A stretch of 64,000 bases of DNA from Spirochaetaceae bacterium (GCA_020632655.1 JACKFD010000001.1:124001-188000); one strand, 5' to 3'; counted from the first letter of the stretch, positions 7,011 to 16,025 are shown. Notes: a model not told the origin generated them from the letters alone. Made by a program: numbers and translations.

Positions 7011-10000
7011 TCAGGCGCTCTCGAGCAGCTCGATCAGCTCGTCCCGGGAGAGCCGGCTCGACCCGTCTGCCTCCTCGAGGGCGGCGTCGGCGAGGGCGCG
7101 CTTGCGGGCGTGGAGGCGGAGGATGCCTTCCTCGACGGTGTCCCGGGCGATCAGGCGATGGAGTACGACGGGGCGCTCCTGGCCGATGCGGTGGGCGCGG
7201 TCGGCGGCCTGGGCCTCCACCGCCGGGTTCCACCACGGGTCGAGCAGGAAGACGTGGTCGGCCGCCGTGAGGTTGAGACCCGTGCCGCCGGCGCGCAGGG
7301 AGAGCAGCATGACCGGCGGCCCGTCCTCGCTCTGGAAGCGCTCGACCACGGCGCCGCGGTCGCGTGTCGAGCCGTCGAGGCGCAGCCACTCGATGTTCCG
7401 CTCGGCGAGGCCGGGCTCGACGCGGTCGAGCAGGCTCGTCCACTGCGAGAAGACGAGCGCCTTGTGGCCGTCGGCGACGGCCTCCTCGAGGCGCGCGTAG
7501 AGCGTCTCGAGCTTCGAGCTCGCGCCCTCCATGTCGTCCTGCCCGGGCACGAGCGCCGCGTGGCAGGCGGCCTGCCGTAGGCGCAGCAGCGCCTCGAGCG
7601 CCGCCATCACGTTGCCGCCGCCGCGCAGCCGCTCGACGACGTCGCGCACGGTCGCGGCGCGCACGCTGTCGTAGACGGCGCGCTCGTCGGGCGAGAGCTC
7701 GCAGTCGAGCACGATCTCGGAGAGCGGCGGCAGCTCCGGCGCGACCTCGGACTTGAGCCGCCGAAGCAGGAAGGGGCGGATGCGTCGCCGCAGTCGCGCC
7801 GTGACCGTGTCGTCGCCCTCGGCGATCGGCCGCGCATAACGATCCCGGAACGCCGTGCGTCCGCCGAGCAGACCCGGATTCAGGAAGTGCAGCTGGCTCC
7901 ACAGCTCCTCGAGGCGGTTCTCGACGGGCGTGCCCGTGAGGGCCACGCGCGCGCGGGCATCGAGCCGGAAGGCCGCCCGGGCGATCTGGCTGTCGGGGTT
8001 CTTGATCGCCTGGGCCTCGTCGAGGATCACGCAATCCCAGGTCGTCTTCGCGAGCCGGTCGACGTCCTGACGCAGGAGTGCGTAGCTCGTGATCGTGATG
8101 TCGGCCTTCGGGTCGAGGCTGCGGCTCGGACCGTGGTAGAGCGCGCAGGCGAGCTCCGGGCGGAAGCGCTCGATCTCGCGGACCCAGCCGTGCAGCACGC
8201 TGGTCGGGGCGACGACCAGCGTCCGGCCCTCGACGGCGCAGAGCGCCTGGAGCGTCTTGCCGAGACCCATGTCGTCGGCGAGCAACGCCCCGAGCCCCGC
8301 CCGCCGCAGGAAGACGAGCCAGTCGACGCCGCGGCGCTGGTAGTCGCGGAGCACGCCCTCGAGGCCCGCGGGCAGCGCGGCGTGGGGGATGGTCTCGAAG
8401 CCCTCGAGCAGCGGACGCAGGCCTTCGAGCGAGGGCGGCGGGGGCTTCTCGAGCGCGTCGCAGAGCCGGGCCAGGTCGGGCAGGGCATGGCGCGCCACGC
8501 GACCGCGCGCGTCGAGGGCGCCGAGCAGGTCGGCGACCCGATCGCCGAAGCGTTGGAGCCAGTCCTCGGGCAGGCGGGCGAAGCCGCCGCCTTCGAGCGC
8601 GACGACCGACTCGCCACGAGACCACGCCTCGATCACCGCCTCGGCCCGTGCGCCCACCCCGCCCGCGTCGCGCCCCCGGCCGCCGCGGTCCGCCGTCCGG
8701 GACGCACCCGCGTGACGGGCGCTCGCGGACGCGTCCTCGCCGGCGTCGCCCTCGCTCGTCGCGTCGTCGGCGAGAGTGAAGGTGAGGTCGAGTCGATCGT
8801 CGTCGATCTCGAGCGACGCCTCGAGCCGTCCGCGCAGGGCGAAGTCGTGGTGGGCCGTGCCGGCGACCTCGACGTTCGCGTCGGCGAGTCGGGTCGCGAA
8901 GTCGATCGCCTCGCTGGCGCCGAGCCGCACGGCGATGCCGGGCCGCAGCCCGAGCTCGCTGCGTAGCCGCGTGATCGCGGCGTTCTCCGCCGGCTCGTCG
9001 CGGATCGGGACCTCGCCGCCGCCGAGGTGCACGAGTCGACCGGCGTCGATGCGTGCGACCGGCGGTCGGCCGTAGACCAGCGTCGGCAGCACCCGCAGGC
9101 CATCGCCCTCGCGCTCGACCTCGATCCGCAGCCGCGGCTTCTCGCCCCGCCGCGCGGAGGGCAGCTTGCGCGTCTCGATCGCGAGCGGGATGCGCTCGCC
9201 GAGATCCGGCAGCACCTCCGTCACGAGGGTGGCGAGCTCGTCGTCGGCGAAGAAACGCCCGCGCGGCAGGTCGGCGAGCTCGCGTCCGGTCAGGCGGTTC
9301 GGTGCGAGGGGATGGATCGCGTCGCCGGCCAGCACGAGGCCGTTGCGGAAGGCGCGCTCGATGCGCGGATCCTGCTCGACGAAGAGCCGCGCGCCGCCGG
9401 GCGCGTCGACGACCCGGGCGCGTAGGCCGAGGGGCTCGCGGTCGATGCGCACGGGGCGATCTCCGAGCAGGATCCGATCACAGCGCGAGAGCGGCTCGAG
9501 CAGGCTCCCGAGTCGCGGGCCCGAGGTCGCGTCCGCCGGTCGCGAGGCGATCGCGCGCTCGATCGCGACGTCGGCCGTCGTGGCGACGAACCCGGGTCCA
9601 TCGTGGCGGCCCGCGGCGACGGCGGTCAGGCTGCCACGCAGCGGTGTCCGGCGTCCATCGACCTCGATCGTGCGGGTGAGCGTGAGCTCGCCGCCCTGCT
9701 CCTCGAGGACGTAGGCGATCCGCCCGCGCTCGCGGCCCGGGGTCGGCAGGTCGGCGCCGCTCTTCTTCGCCTGGCGCAGCGCGATCACGCTGGCGGCGAC
9801 GTGCTCGCAGGGGTCGTCCGGGCTGGCGCAGCTGCATTGCCAGTCCTCGTCGTCGGGATGCAGCGTGACCTCGGGCGCGACCAGCGCGCCCCCCGACACG
9901 ACCCGCAAGGCGATCTCGCCCTTGCGCCGCGACTCGACGCTCACGGCCTCGGCGCGGGCGAGCTCGACGCCGCGCGACCAGACCGGCCGCGGGCAAGCCT

Positions 10001-10037
10001 CCTGCACCGCTTCGAACAAGGCCTGGATGTCGGACAC
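7011..10037 (-). CDS. SWIM zinc-finger SNF2-family helicase
   Basis: About 1008 residues. A SWIM-type zinc finger near residues 70-90 (CSCASPDDPCEHVAAS, pattern CxC...CxH) is followed by a long middle region and an SNF2 ATPase. The ATPase has the Walker A-like DDMGLGKT, the DEAQ-type Walker B in VILDEAQAIKN, LTGTPVENRLEELWS, and helicase C-terminal strings FSQWTSLLDRV, LLSLRAGGTGLNLTAADHVFLLD and QAADRAHRIGQ. The family remodels or translocates on DNA-protein complexes. The start is taken as GTG 10037 (VSDIQALFE); no clear ribosome site is visible. It is 50 bp downstream of a degenerate tRNA-nucleotidyltransferase-like gene on the same strand, so the two are likely cotranscribed. The specific role is unknown. 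Confidence 0.9.
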   Translation of the reverse strand: MSDIQALFEAVQEACPRPVWSRGVELARAEAVSVESRRKGEIALRVVSGGALVAPEVTLHPDDEDWQCSCASPDDPCEHVAASVIALRQAKKSGADLPTPGRERGRIAYVLEEQGGELTLTRTIEVDGRRTPLRGSLTAVAAGRHDGPGFVATTADVAIERAIASRPADATSGPRLGSLLEPLSRCDRILLGDRPVRIDREPLGLRARVVDAPGGARLFVEQDPRIERAFRNGLVLAGDAIHPLAPNRLTGRELADLPRGRFFADDELATLVTEVLPDLGERIPLAIETRKLPSARRGEKPRLRIEVEREGDGLRVLPTLVYGRPPVARIDAGRLVHLGGGEVPIRDEPAENAAITRLRSELGLRPGIAVRLGASEAIDFATRLADANVEVAGTAHHDFALRGRLEASLEIDDDRLDLTFTLADDATSEGDAGEDASASARHAGASRTADRGGRGRDAGGVGARAEAVIEAWSRGESVVALEGGGFARLPEDWLQRFGDRVADLLGALDARGRVARHALPDLARLCDALEKPPPPSLEGLRPLLEGFETIPHAALPAGLEGVLRDYQRRGVDWLVFLRRAGLGALLADDMGLGKTLQALCAVEGRTLVVAPTSVLHGWVREIERFRPELACALYHGPSRSLDPKADITITSYALLRQDVDRLAKTTWDCVILDEAQAIKNPDSQIARAAFRLDARARVALTGTPVENRLEELWSQLHFLNPGLLGGRTAFRDRYARPIAEGDDTVTARLRRRIRPFLLRRLKSEVAPELPPLSEIVLDCELSPDERAVYDSVRAATVRDVVERLRGGGNVMAALEALLRLRQAACHAALVPGQDDMEGASSKLETLYARLEEAVADGHKALVFSQWTSLLDRVEPGLAERNIEWLRLDGSTRDRGAVVERFQSEDGPPVMLLSLRAGGTGLNLTAADHVFLLDPWWNPAVEAQAADRAHRIGQERPVVLHRLIARDTVEEGILRLHARKRALADAALEEADGSSRLSRDELIELLESA

Positions 10038-10087
10038 GCTGGACGACCGCCGAGGGGATTCCGGGGGGAGCGGGGGGAGGGGGGATC

Positions 10088-11455
10088 CTAACGGATCGGG
10101 TCGCGCCCGGTCGAAGCGCGGCGCAGGAGGGCTTCCGCGTTCTTCTGCGCCCACTCGAGGACGAGCGCTCGCAGGCGCGCGCGATCGTTGTCCTCGGGAT
10201 GGGTCTCGACGTGACGGGCGAGATGGGCGAGGGCGCGACCGACATGCGGCCCGGGGCCGGCGCCGAGGATCGTCATCACGGCGTGCCCATCGAGCGCGAG
10301 CCGCCGCATCCGACCCGTCCGCTCGCGCGCCACCCGCGCCTCGGCGACCCGGGCTTCGAGTGCTTCGAGCCTTGCCTCGCGCGCGCTTCGGCCCTCGGAC
10401 GCGGGCTCCTCGGCGAGCTCGAGACGCCGCCAGGCGAAGAGCCCGTCGAGCTCCTCCGCGCCGACGCGGCCGAGCAGCCGCCGCAGGCCGGCCTCGCGCA
10501 TCACCGATGCACCCTGGTCGACCGGATGCAACGCCTGCAGCCGTTCGATCCGGCGGGCGAGGGCGTGCGGTACGCGCAGCCGCACCAGCGCACTGGTGAG
10601 CGAGGTGCCGCGCAGCCAGACGGCCCAGCGCAGGCTGTCGATCGCGGGCAACGCGGCCACGCGCGGCTCGTTGCGCGGATCGAGGTCGGGGAAGAGCGCC
10701 GGCGTGAGGCCGCACTCGCGCAGGAAGCGCAGGCCCGCTTCCGGGCGCGGGGCGGCGAGCACACGGGCGAGGGCGCGGCGCGCCGGGGCCCCTTCCGGCA
10801 CGTGCTCGAGGGCGCGCGGAAGACCCTCGCGCGCCGCTGCCAGCAGGCGGGGCGTGGGCTCGAGCGCGTGCTCCGAGAGCAGCCGTGCGGCGATCCAGTA
10901 GCGCCGCGGCGCCTCGGCCAGGACCGGCGCGGCGGTCGCGGCCGTTGCCGCCGCGCCGTCCGACGCGCCGGGCGGGTCGGGCGCCGGGAGCACGACGTCG
11001 AGGCGGCCCGACCGGGTGAGCGCCAGCGCATCCGCCGGATCCGCCCAGGAGTCGTCGGCGCATCGGAAGCCGATCGCGTACGCCGACAGCCCGAAGGCCC
11101 GGAGCACGGACCCGATCCCGGTCGCGCCGCCGGGGATCAGGTCGATCGGCCCCGCCGGTGTCGGCTGGGTCAGGCGGAGCCCCCGCTCCGCGGTCACGAT
11201 CGCCCGTGGCAGCGCATGGAGGAGCGCCTCGGGCGTCGCGCGGCAGACGAGCGTGTGCGTGATCGCGCCCGATGGGGTCGACGATCGGGGCCCCGCGTCG
11301 CGGAGGGCCTCGAGCAGGCCTTCGCCCTGGAGCCAGGCGTGCACGCCCCGCGCTTCGAGGTGCGCGCAGAGCTCGAGGAGCTCCGGCGCGAGCGCGCGCA
11401 GGGCCGGTGTCCGCGACGGCGGGGGGCGGGTGTTGGGTCGCGGGGCTCGGTCCAT
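10088..11455 (-). CDS. Degenerate tRNA nucleotidyltransferase-like protein
   Basis: A 455-residue protein whose layout follows CCA-adding enzymes and poly(A) polymerases. LEARGVHAWLQGEGLLEALRD sits where those have the GG-x-x-R-D active-site string. AYAIGFRCADDSWADPADA aligns with the DFTINALAY...DPFGG region. APRRYWIAARLLSEHAL and PRPEAGLRFLRECGLTPALF match the neck and body helices. The catalytic glycine pair and the DxD metal ligands are not present, so nucleotide transfer is unlikely; an RNA-binding or regulatory role is inference. The start is ATG 11455 (MDRAPRP). The next gene downstream is the SWIM-SNF2 helicase, 50 bp away. The assignment rests on motif order and spacing; a structure or profile search would settle it. 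Confidence 0.6.
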   Translation of the reverse strand: MDRAPRPNTRPPPSRTPALRALAPELLELCAHLEARGVHAWLQGEGLLEALRDAGPRSSTPSGAITHTLVCRATPEALLHALPRAIVTAERGLRLTQPTPAGPIDLIPGGATGIGSVLRAFGLSAYAIGFRCADDSWADPADALALTRSGRLDVVLPAPDPPGASDGAAATAATAAPVLAEAPRRYWIAARLLSEHALEPTPRLLAAAREGLPRALEHVPEGAPARRALARVLAAPRPEAGLRFLRECGLTPALFPDLDPRNEPRVAALPAIDSLRWAVWLRGTSLTSALVRLRVPHALARRIERLQALHPVDQGASVMREAGLRRLLGRVGAEELDGLFAWRRLELAEEPASEGRSAREARLEALEARVAEARVARERTGRMRRLALDGHAVMTILGAGPGPHVGRALAHLARHVETHPEDNDRARLRALVLEWAQKNAEALLRRASTGRDPIR

Positions 11456-11692
11456 GGGAGCGCGCGAGTGTAGGACGGTGATCCGCGGGCGGCCGCCGCC
11501 GGCGGTGGCGTCGACGTACGCGTGCCCTGCGGTCCGACTGCGCGCGGCGCACGCCCGGTGCCGCCCGCCTGCGGCCGAGGTCTCGCCCGAAGCAGGCCGT
11601 GCGGCCGATCGGTGCGCGAGAACGGATCGAGCGCTCAAGGTGTCGTGAGAATCCACCGACTGCGTCCGGGAGCCGACGGGAGCATCAAGGGC

Positions 11693-12178
11693 ATGAGCAC
11701 GGGCGCCGAGTACTCGAGCCATCGACCGCGCAGCGAAGACGCCCGGATCGATGAGACCTTCGTCCGCATCCTCTTCGTCGAGGAGCGCAGCGACGTCGCC
11801 GACGAGGTCCGTCGCAGCCTGGGGGAGACCGGACGGGGCTCCTTCGAGGTCGTTCGCGAGACGAGTCTCGTGCGGGCCGCGGCGCAGATCCGCGGCGACT
11901 CCTTCGACCTGCTGCTGGTCGATCCCCAGCTGCCCGACATCGAACGTTCGGCCGTGCTCGAGCTGGCGAACGACCTGGCCCATCGCCTGCCGGTCGTCCT
12001 GCTGACCGGCACGGAGGAGCTCGAGGGCGCGCCGCGCGACCTGCGCGACTTGATCCGCGAGCGGCTCGTCCAGGCGGATCTGCCCCGCAAGCTGCTCTCG
12101 GCCATCCGCCGTGCCCGGCGCCTCGGCACGGGCGTGATGACGCCCGAGTTCTGCCGCCTCGAGCGCCTCTGCGGCTAG
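11693..12178 (+). CDS. Stand-alone receiver-like protein
   Basis: A 161-residue protein with a receiver-type fold: the early strand VRILFVEERSDVADEV (acidic pocket), the phospho-acceptor position in LLLVDPQLPD, and a strand VVLLTGTEE holding the conserved Thr. The usual Lys near the end is not evident; the expected strand reads RERLVQADLP. There is no output domain. The start is ATG 11693 with AAGG just upstream. It is divergent from the nucleotidyltransferase-like gene across 237 bp. No kinase is adjacent; the nearest is at 20.8-22.9 kb. It may act as a phosphate-accepting or protein-binding module in a signalling chain, which is inference. Confidence 0.65.
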   Translation: MSTGAEYSSHRPRSEDARIDETFVRILFVEERSDVADEVRRSLGETGRGSFEVVRETSLVRAAAQIRGDSFDLLLVDPQLPDIERSAVLELANDLAHRLPVVLLTGTEELEGAPRDLRDLIRERLVQADLPRKLLSAIRRARRLGTGVMTPEFCRLERLCG

Positions 12179-12556
12179 CGCCGCGCCGGCCGCGCCACCC
12201 CCGCCACCCGTCCCCCGCGTCCGCGCTGGACCGCGCCCGCCCGAGCCCCACCGGGGCATCGCGCGGGGCCCGTCTCGTCGTGGACTGAGGCGATCCGCCC
12301 CGCTTCTCGGCCCGGCGGACCCCGTTGCGCACATTTCGCGTACGATTTTGCGCTTCTTTCCGATCCGATTTCGGACGTCGGGCTGCCACAAACCCGCTTC
12401 GACCACCACTCCCTAGCGACCCCGGGGAGCGCTCCGCGCTCGATCGGGTGACCGCCCATCCCGGGCGGCGGGCGATCGCCCGGCTCCGTCGGACGTCGGC
12501 CCCCGCGACGGCCGGACGGGACCAGAGCACGGACACGCAGAGGTGGTGGAGTGGTG
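12179..12556. other. Intergenic leader of the surface-protein cluster
   Basis: The stretch separates the receiver gene from the PEP-CTERM gene. A lower-GC segment at about 12330-12400 (GCGTACGATTTTGCGCTTC and neighbours) is the likeliest promoter area for the rightward cluster. No sigma-54 type GG/GC element or riboswitch motif was recognised. The last 15 bases hold a GGTGGTGGAG ribosome-binding stretch. Confidence 0.4.
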
Positions 12557-13327
12557 ATGCGGACGGAATCGATGCGGTGGACGGCCGGGACGCGAGCGGC
12601 TGTGTTCTTCGGCCTGGCAGCCTTCTTCTTCCTCGCGGTGGCGCCGGCCGGCGCCTCGCCGGCGCGCTTCACGTCGACGGGCGACGGCTTCGTGGCGTCG
12701 GACGTCGCGGGCCTGCCGACGATCGTCTTCGACGACGCCGAAGCGCCCTTCCTGATGGCGGGCGAGGCGGGCGTCACGCCCAATCTCGACGTCGAGTTCA
12801 CGGGCTCGGGCGGCGCGGTCGAATGCATCCTCCCGACGGGCAGCAACGTCTGCCAGGCCACGACCTTCGGCCTCGACAGCACTCCCTTCTCGATCCTGCA
12901 GAGCTGGACGATCACGTCGGTGAACAGCCCCGCGATCGAGGACCAGTTCACCCTCTTCATCACGATGCTCGGCGCGACGTACCAGCCGGGCGAGGTTGTG
13001 GTGGAGCTCAACCCGCTCGTGCCCCTCGGCCTCGACACCTCGGCGGTCCCGGGCTTCGTCTGGAACGAGACCTTCGATCCCTTCGTCCACGTCGAGGACG
13101 TGTCGTTCCAGTCCTCCTTCGGCGTGACCTACGACTTCCTCGGGTGGACCGTGCGCGAGGGCGATACGATCACGTTCCGGGTCGACGTGCTGACGGGTGC
13201 GAACGGGCGCGGGGCACCGTCGTTCCTGGTCGGCGCGATCCCGCTGGTCGTGCCCGAGCCGGGCACGGCGATGCTCTTCGGCCTCGGCCTGGCCGGGCTG
13301 GTCGTCGGCGGCCGGAAGCGCGAGTAG
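12557..13327 (+). CDS. PEP-CTERM sorting-domain protein
   Basis: A 256-residue exported protein. A signal peptide with a hydrophobic core (AAVFFGLAAFFFLAVAPAGA) is followed by a Ser/Thr/Asp-rich mature domain. The C-terminus is a textbook PEP-CTERM tail: VPEPGTAMLFGLGLAGLVVGG then RKRE, meaning the Pro-Glu-Pro signature, a single helix and a basic cluster. PEP-CTERM proteins are substrates of exosortase (EpsH-type) and are usually linked to exopolysaccharide surfaces; no exosortase gene is in this window. The mature domain has two Cys in the string VECILPTGSNVC and no recognised fold. The start is ATG 12557 after AGGTGGTGGAG; GTG codons at 12551 and 12554 are in frame alternatives. It is followed by a TPR/beta-barrel gene, probably in one operon. 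Confidence 0.88.
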   Translation: MRTESMRWTAGTRAAVFFGLAAFFFLAVAPAGASPARFTSTGDGFVASDVAGLPTIVFDDAEAPFLMAGEAGVTPNLDVEFTGSGGAVECILPTGSNVCQATTFGLDSTPFSILQSWTITSVNSPAIEDQFTLFITMLGATYQPGEVVVELNPLVPLGLDTSAVPGFVWNETFDPFVHVEDVSFQSSFGVTYDFLGWTVREGDTITFRVDVLTGANGRGAPSFLVGAIPLVVPEPGTAMLFGLGLAGLVVGGRKRE

Positions 13328-13408
13328 ACGAGCGTGGATCGACCCGGGCGATCCGGCCGATGTGGGCCGCCCGGGATGCGGTCGACGACGAAGGAAACGG
13401 GGGAACGG

Positions 13409-15073
13409 GTGCGGCAGGTGGGCAAGGCGATCGGTGGGCTCCTGGCGAGTGCGATCCTGGGAGCGACGCCGGCGCTGGCCGGCGAGGTGGACGACGCGAT
13501 CGCGGCGGCGATCCAGGACGTCGAGCAGGGACGCTGCGATGCCGCCTACGGGCGACTGTCCGGGTGGCCTTCGCTCGAGCATCGCGCGCGCCTGCTGGCG
13601 GGCCAGTGCCGGATCCGACAGGGCCACTACCCGGAGGCGCTCGTCGACCTCGACCGCGCCCGGGGCGCGGCGGACCTGATGCCGGAGCAGATCGGCGACG
13701 TCGAGCTCTACCGAGGCGTCGCCCTCTACCACCTCGAGCGGTACACGGAGGCGAGCGCGGCCCTCGATCGCGCCGCCGGTCTGACGAGCGAGGAGGCCCA
13801 GCTCGAGCTCTACCGCGGCCTGATCGCGCTGCGCGACGGCGACAGCGACCGCGCCGCGCCCTCCCTCGAGCGCGCCGCGCGGCTCTCGCCCGACATGACC
13901 GAGCCCGTCGCGTCCTACTACGCGGGGCTCGCCTGGCAGGGCGTCTCCGAGCGCACCAAGGCGCGCGAGGCCTTCCGCCGCGTCGTCGAGATCGACGGCG
14001 ACGGGCCCTGGGCGCGGGAGGCGCGCAAGATGCTCGACGCGACCTCGCCGTATCCCTACTGGGTGACGGGCAAGGCCGGCTTCGAGTACGACGACAACGT
14101 CCTGCTCCGCGGCGGCGTCAGCCTCGCCGTGCCGCCCGGCCTCACGGGCTTCGGCATCAACGGCGACGGCGAGAAGGACTGGCGCGGCGTCTGGCAGATC
14201 AACGGCGGCGTCCAGCTCTTCGAGGTCGACGACTGGAGCGGCGGACTCCTCGCGGGCTACTCGGGCAACGCCCACTTCGACCTCAGCGACTTCAACCTGC
14301 ACTACCCGACGATCGGCGCCTACCTCGCGCGGCGCATCGACTCGGCGACGACCGCCCAGGCCCGCTACGAGTTCGGGCACGGGTGGATCGACGAGAGCCC
14401 CTTCATCCAGAGCCACATCGGCGAGCTCAGCCTCACCCACGACTGGCGCGACGCCGGCACGTCCGTCCTCGTGGCCGATCTCATCTGGAACGATGTCCGG
14501 TTCACCTCGCCGAACATCGCCGCAGGCCCCGGCGTTGGTGGCCCCTGTGCCGTGCCGACCGACAGCTGCGGACCCGCCGGGGTCAACGAGAATCGCGAGC
14601 GGGATCGCGATGGCCTCGGGGTCGGGAGCGCGCTCGAGCATCGCTACCCGATCGCGCTGCCGGTCTCGATGGACGAGGTGCTCGAGGGACTCGATCTCGC
14701 GGGGGGCTATCGCTTCCGATACTTCCACTCCCAGGGCAAGGAGTGGAAGCATTTCGCCCACGTGTTCTCGGCGGGCCTGGCCTTCGACTTTCCGGCCGGC
14801 TTCGACCTCGATACCCGCGCCTCGTACGAGTTCCGGGACTTCGTGAGCCCTTCGACCTTCCCGGACCGCGAGACCGTGAGCTTCCAATACGGGCTCTCCG
14901 ACGCCGACCGCAAGGAGCACGAGGTCCGCTTCGACGCCGAGCTCGCCAAGGCGATCACGACGAACCTGTCCGTGAGCGTCCGGTATTCGTATCTCGAGAA
15001 CGAGTCGAACCGCCGGGTCTTCGACTACACGCGTCACCTCGGTGGCGCCTACGTGAACTTCCGATTCGACTGA
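13409..15073 (+). CDS. TPR-containing outer-membrane beta-barrel protein
   Basis: A 554-residue protein in two parts. After a signal peptide (KAIGGLLASAILGATPALA), residues about 25-205 form tetratricopeptide-like helical pairs such as LLAGQCRIRQGHYPEALVDL and LYRGVALYHLERYTEASAAL. From about residue 215 the sequence becomes strand-rich with aromatic ends (GKAGFEYDDNVLL, AYLARRIDSATTAQARYEFG) and finishes with Phe-Arg-Phe-Asp, as in outer-membrane barrels. The architecture recalls surface-polysaccharide or protein export channels with a periplasmic TPR arm, but no family is named. The start is GTG 13409 behind AAGGAAACGGGGGA; ATG 13376 is an in-frame alternative without a ribosome site. It lies 81 bp after the PEP-CTERM gene and 70 bp before an anchored Ala/Gly-rich protein. 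Confidence 0.68.
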   Translation: MRQVGKAIGGLLASAILGATPALAGEVDDAIAAAIQDVEQGRCDAAYGRLSGWPSLEHRARLLAGQCRIRQGHYPEALVDLDRARGAADLMPEQIGDVELYRGVALYHLERYTEASAALDRAAGLTSEEAQLELYRGLIALRDGDSDRAAPSLERAARLSPDMTEPVASYYAGLAWQGVSERTKAREAFRRVVEIDGDGPWAREARKMLDATSPYPYWVTGKAGFEYDDNVLLRGGVSLAVPPGLTGFGINGDGEKDWRGVWQINGGVQLFEVDDWSGGLLAGYSGNAHFDLSDFNLHYPTIGAYLARRIDSATTAQARYEFGHGWIDESPFIQSHIGELSLTHDWRDAGTSVLVADLIWNDVRFTSPNIAAGPGVGGPCAVPTDSCGPAGVNENRERDRDGLGVGSALEHRYPIALPVSMDEVLEGLDLAGGYRFRYFHSQGKEWKHFAHVFSAGLAFDFPAGFDLDTRASYEFRDFVSPSTFPDRETVSFQYGLSDADRKEHEVRFDAELAKAITTNLSVSVRYSYLENESNRRVFDYTRHLGGAYVNFRFD

Positions 15074-15143
15074 GGGGCGAGTCCACAACCGGCCGCGCGG
15101 GCTTCGCGCGGCCCGATCGGGATGGCCCGACGGAGAGACCGAC

Positions 15144-15944
15144 ATGAATCCGCGCACGCGCAATACGTTGATGATCGGTGGCGCCTTGATCGTGGTCGCC
15201 CTGCTGCTCGTCTGTGGTCCGCTCGCGGGCCGCTTCGGCGGGCGCCAGAGCGAGCCGCCGTCGGTCGCGGCCGGACCGCCAGTCGACGCGGCCGGTGCTG
15301 CGGCGGTGGCTGCCGCCGGCGCGCTGGCGGGCGCCGAGGCCGCCAACGGCGGGCTGGCCGCCGTGACCGAGGAGCTCGAGGGCGATCCCTGCGATCGGCC
15401 GGACGAGGAGTGGGAGAGCGTCCAGGCGCGGCTCGACGCGGGCTGTCCGCCGCGAGGCGGTGACGCGACGGCGGCCGCGAAGGCGGACGACGAGGGCGAG
15501 AAGGCAGCGGCGGGTCTCGTGGCCGGTGCGGGTTCGGGTGCGGGCAGCCAGGCGGGAACGGCCGCGCTCGCAGCGGGTGCAGCCGGGGCCACGGCGGCCG
15601 GTGCGACGGCTGCGGCGACGGCGGGCTCGGGCGCCGCGGCCGTCGGCGCCGCTGCGGCGCCGATCGCGAGCGACCGGTTCGACGAGGCCATGACGACGCA
15701 GCTGGCGTCGATCGGTGGTGCGGCCGGGCCCGTGGTGGACCGCTTCGCACCGCCGGTGGCCGCGGCGGGTCCGTCGCCGCTGGGTCTGGCGGCGTCGGCG
15801 CGACCGCTCGGTACGTCGGCCGGTGACCTGCGACTGGCCTGCGACAACCCGGGCTCGGGCTGCCGCAACGTGATCGCGACGCGACTGAATCCGCCGGCCG
15901 TGCCCGGGCGACCGACGCCGGGCGGGGGCGTGGTCCAGGAGTAG
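15144..15944 (+). CDS. Ala/Gly-rich membrane-anchored protein
   Basis: A 266-residue protein with one N-terminal membrane segment (LMIGGALIVVALLLVCGPLAG) and a long Ala/Gly-rich, low-complexity body. Two small cysteine-bearing islands stand out: DPCDRPDEEWESVQARLDAG followed by CPP, and ACDNPGSGCRNV near the end. Four cysteines outside the membrane segment suggest disulphides in the periplasm. No family is recognised. The start is ATG 15144 with GGAGAG upstream. It is the third gene of the PEP-CTERM/TPR-barrel run, and a short perfect hairpin begins at its stop codon. A structural or linker role at the cell surface is inference. Confidence 0.5.
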   Translation: MNPRTRNTLMIGGALIVVALLLVCGPLAGRFGGRQSEPPSVAAGPPVDAAGAAAVAAAGALAGAEAANGGLAAVTEELEGDPCDRPDEEWESVQARLDAGCPPRGGDATAAAKADDEGEKAAAGLVAGAGSGAGSQAGTAALAAGAAGATAAGATAAATAGSGAAAVGAAAAPIASDRFDEAMTTQLASIGGAAGPVVDRFAPPVAAAGPSPLGLAASARPLGTSAGDLRLACDNPGSGCRNVIATRLNPPAVPGRPTPGGGVVQE

Positions 15945-15960
15945 CGCCGCGCAGCGGCGC
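15944..15960 (+). terminator. Hairpin at the end of the surface-protein cluster
   Basis: GCGCCGC and GCGGCGC form a perfect 7-bp stem with a 3-base loop, starting on the last base of the stop codon. There is no T tract after it, so intrinsic termination is doubtful; it may stabilise the 3' end. Confidence 0.35.
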
Positions 15961-15988
15961 CCGGACCGCCTATCCTGTCGATCGACGT

Positions 15989-16025
15989 CACCGCGTGGCG
16001 TGCCCGAAGGGGTCGCCACGCGGTG
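15989..16025 (+). promoter_or_regulatory. Perfect 12-bp hairpin upstream of dienelactone hydrolase
   Basis: CACCGCGTGGCG at 15989-16000 is the exact reverse complement of CGCCACGCGGTG at 16014-16025, with a 13-base loop. It lies 97 bp upstream of the hydrolase start and has no following T run. It could be a leader-RNA structure, an operator, or a terminator for the upstream cluster. Confidence 0.5.

Noticed and set aside
10038..11552. Long N-terminal extension of the SNF2 helicase frame through the next gene
   Set aside because: The frame stays open because of high GC, but its residues are Arg/Ala-rich without family similarity, and the nucleotidyltransferase-like gene occupies this DNA in another frame.
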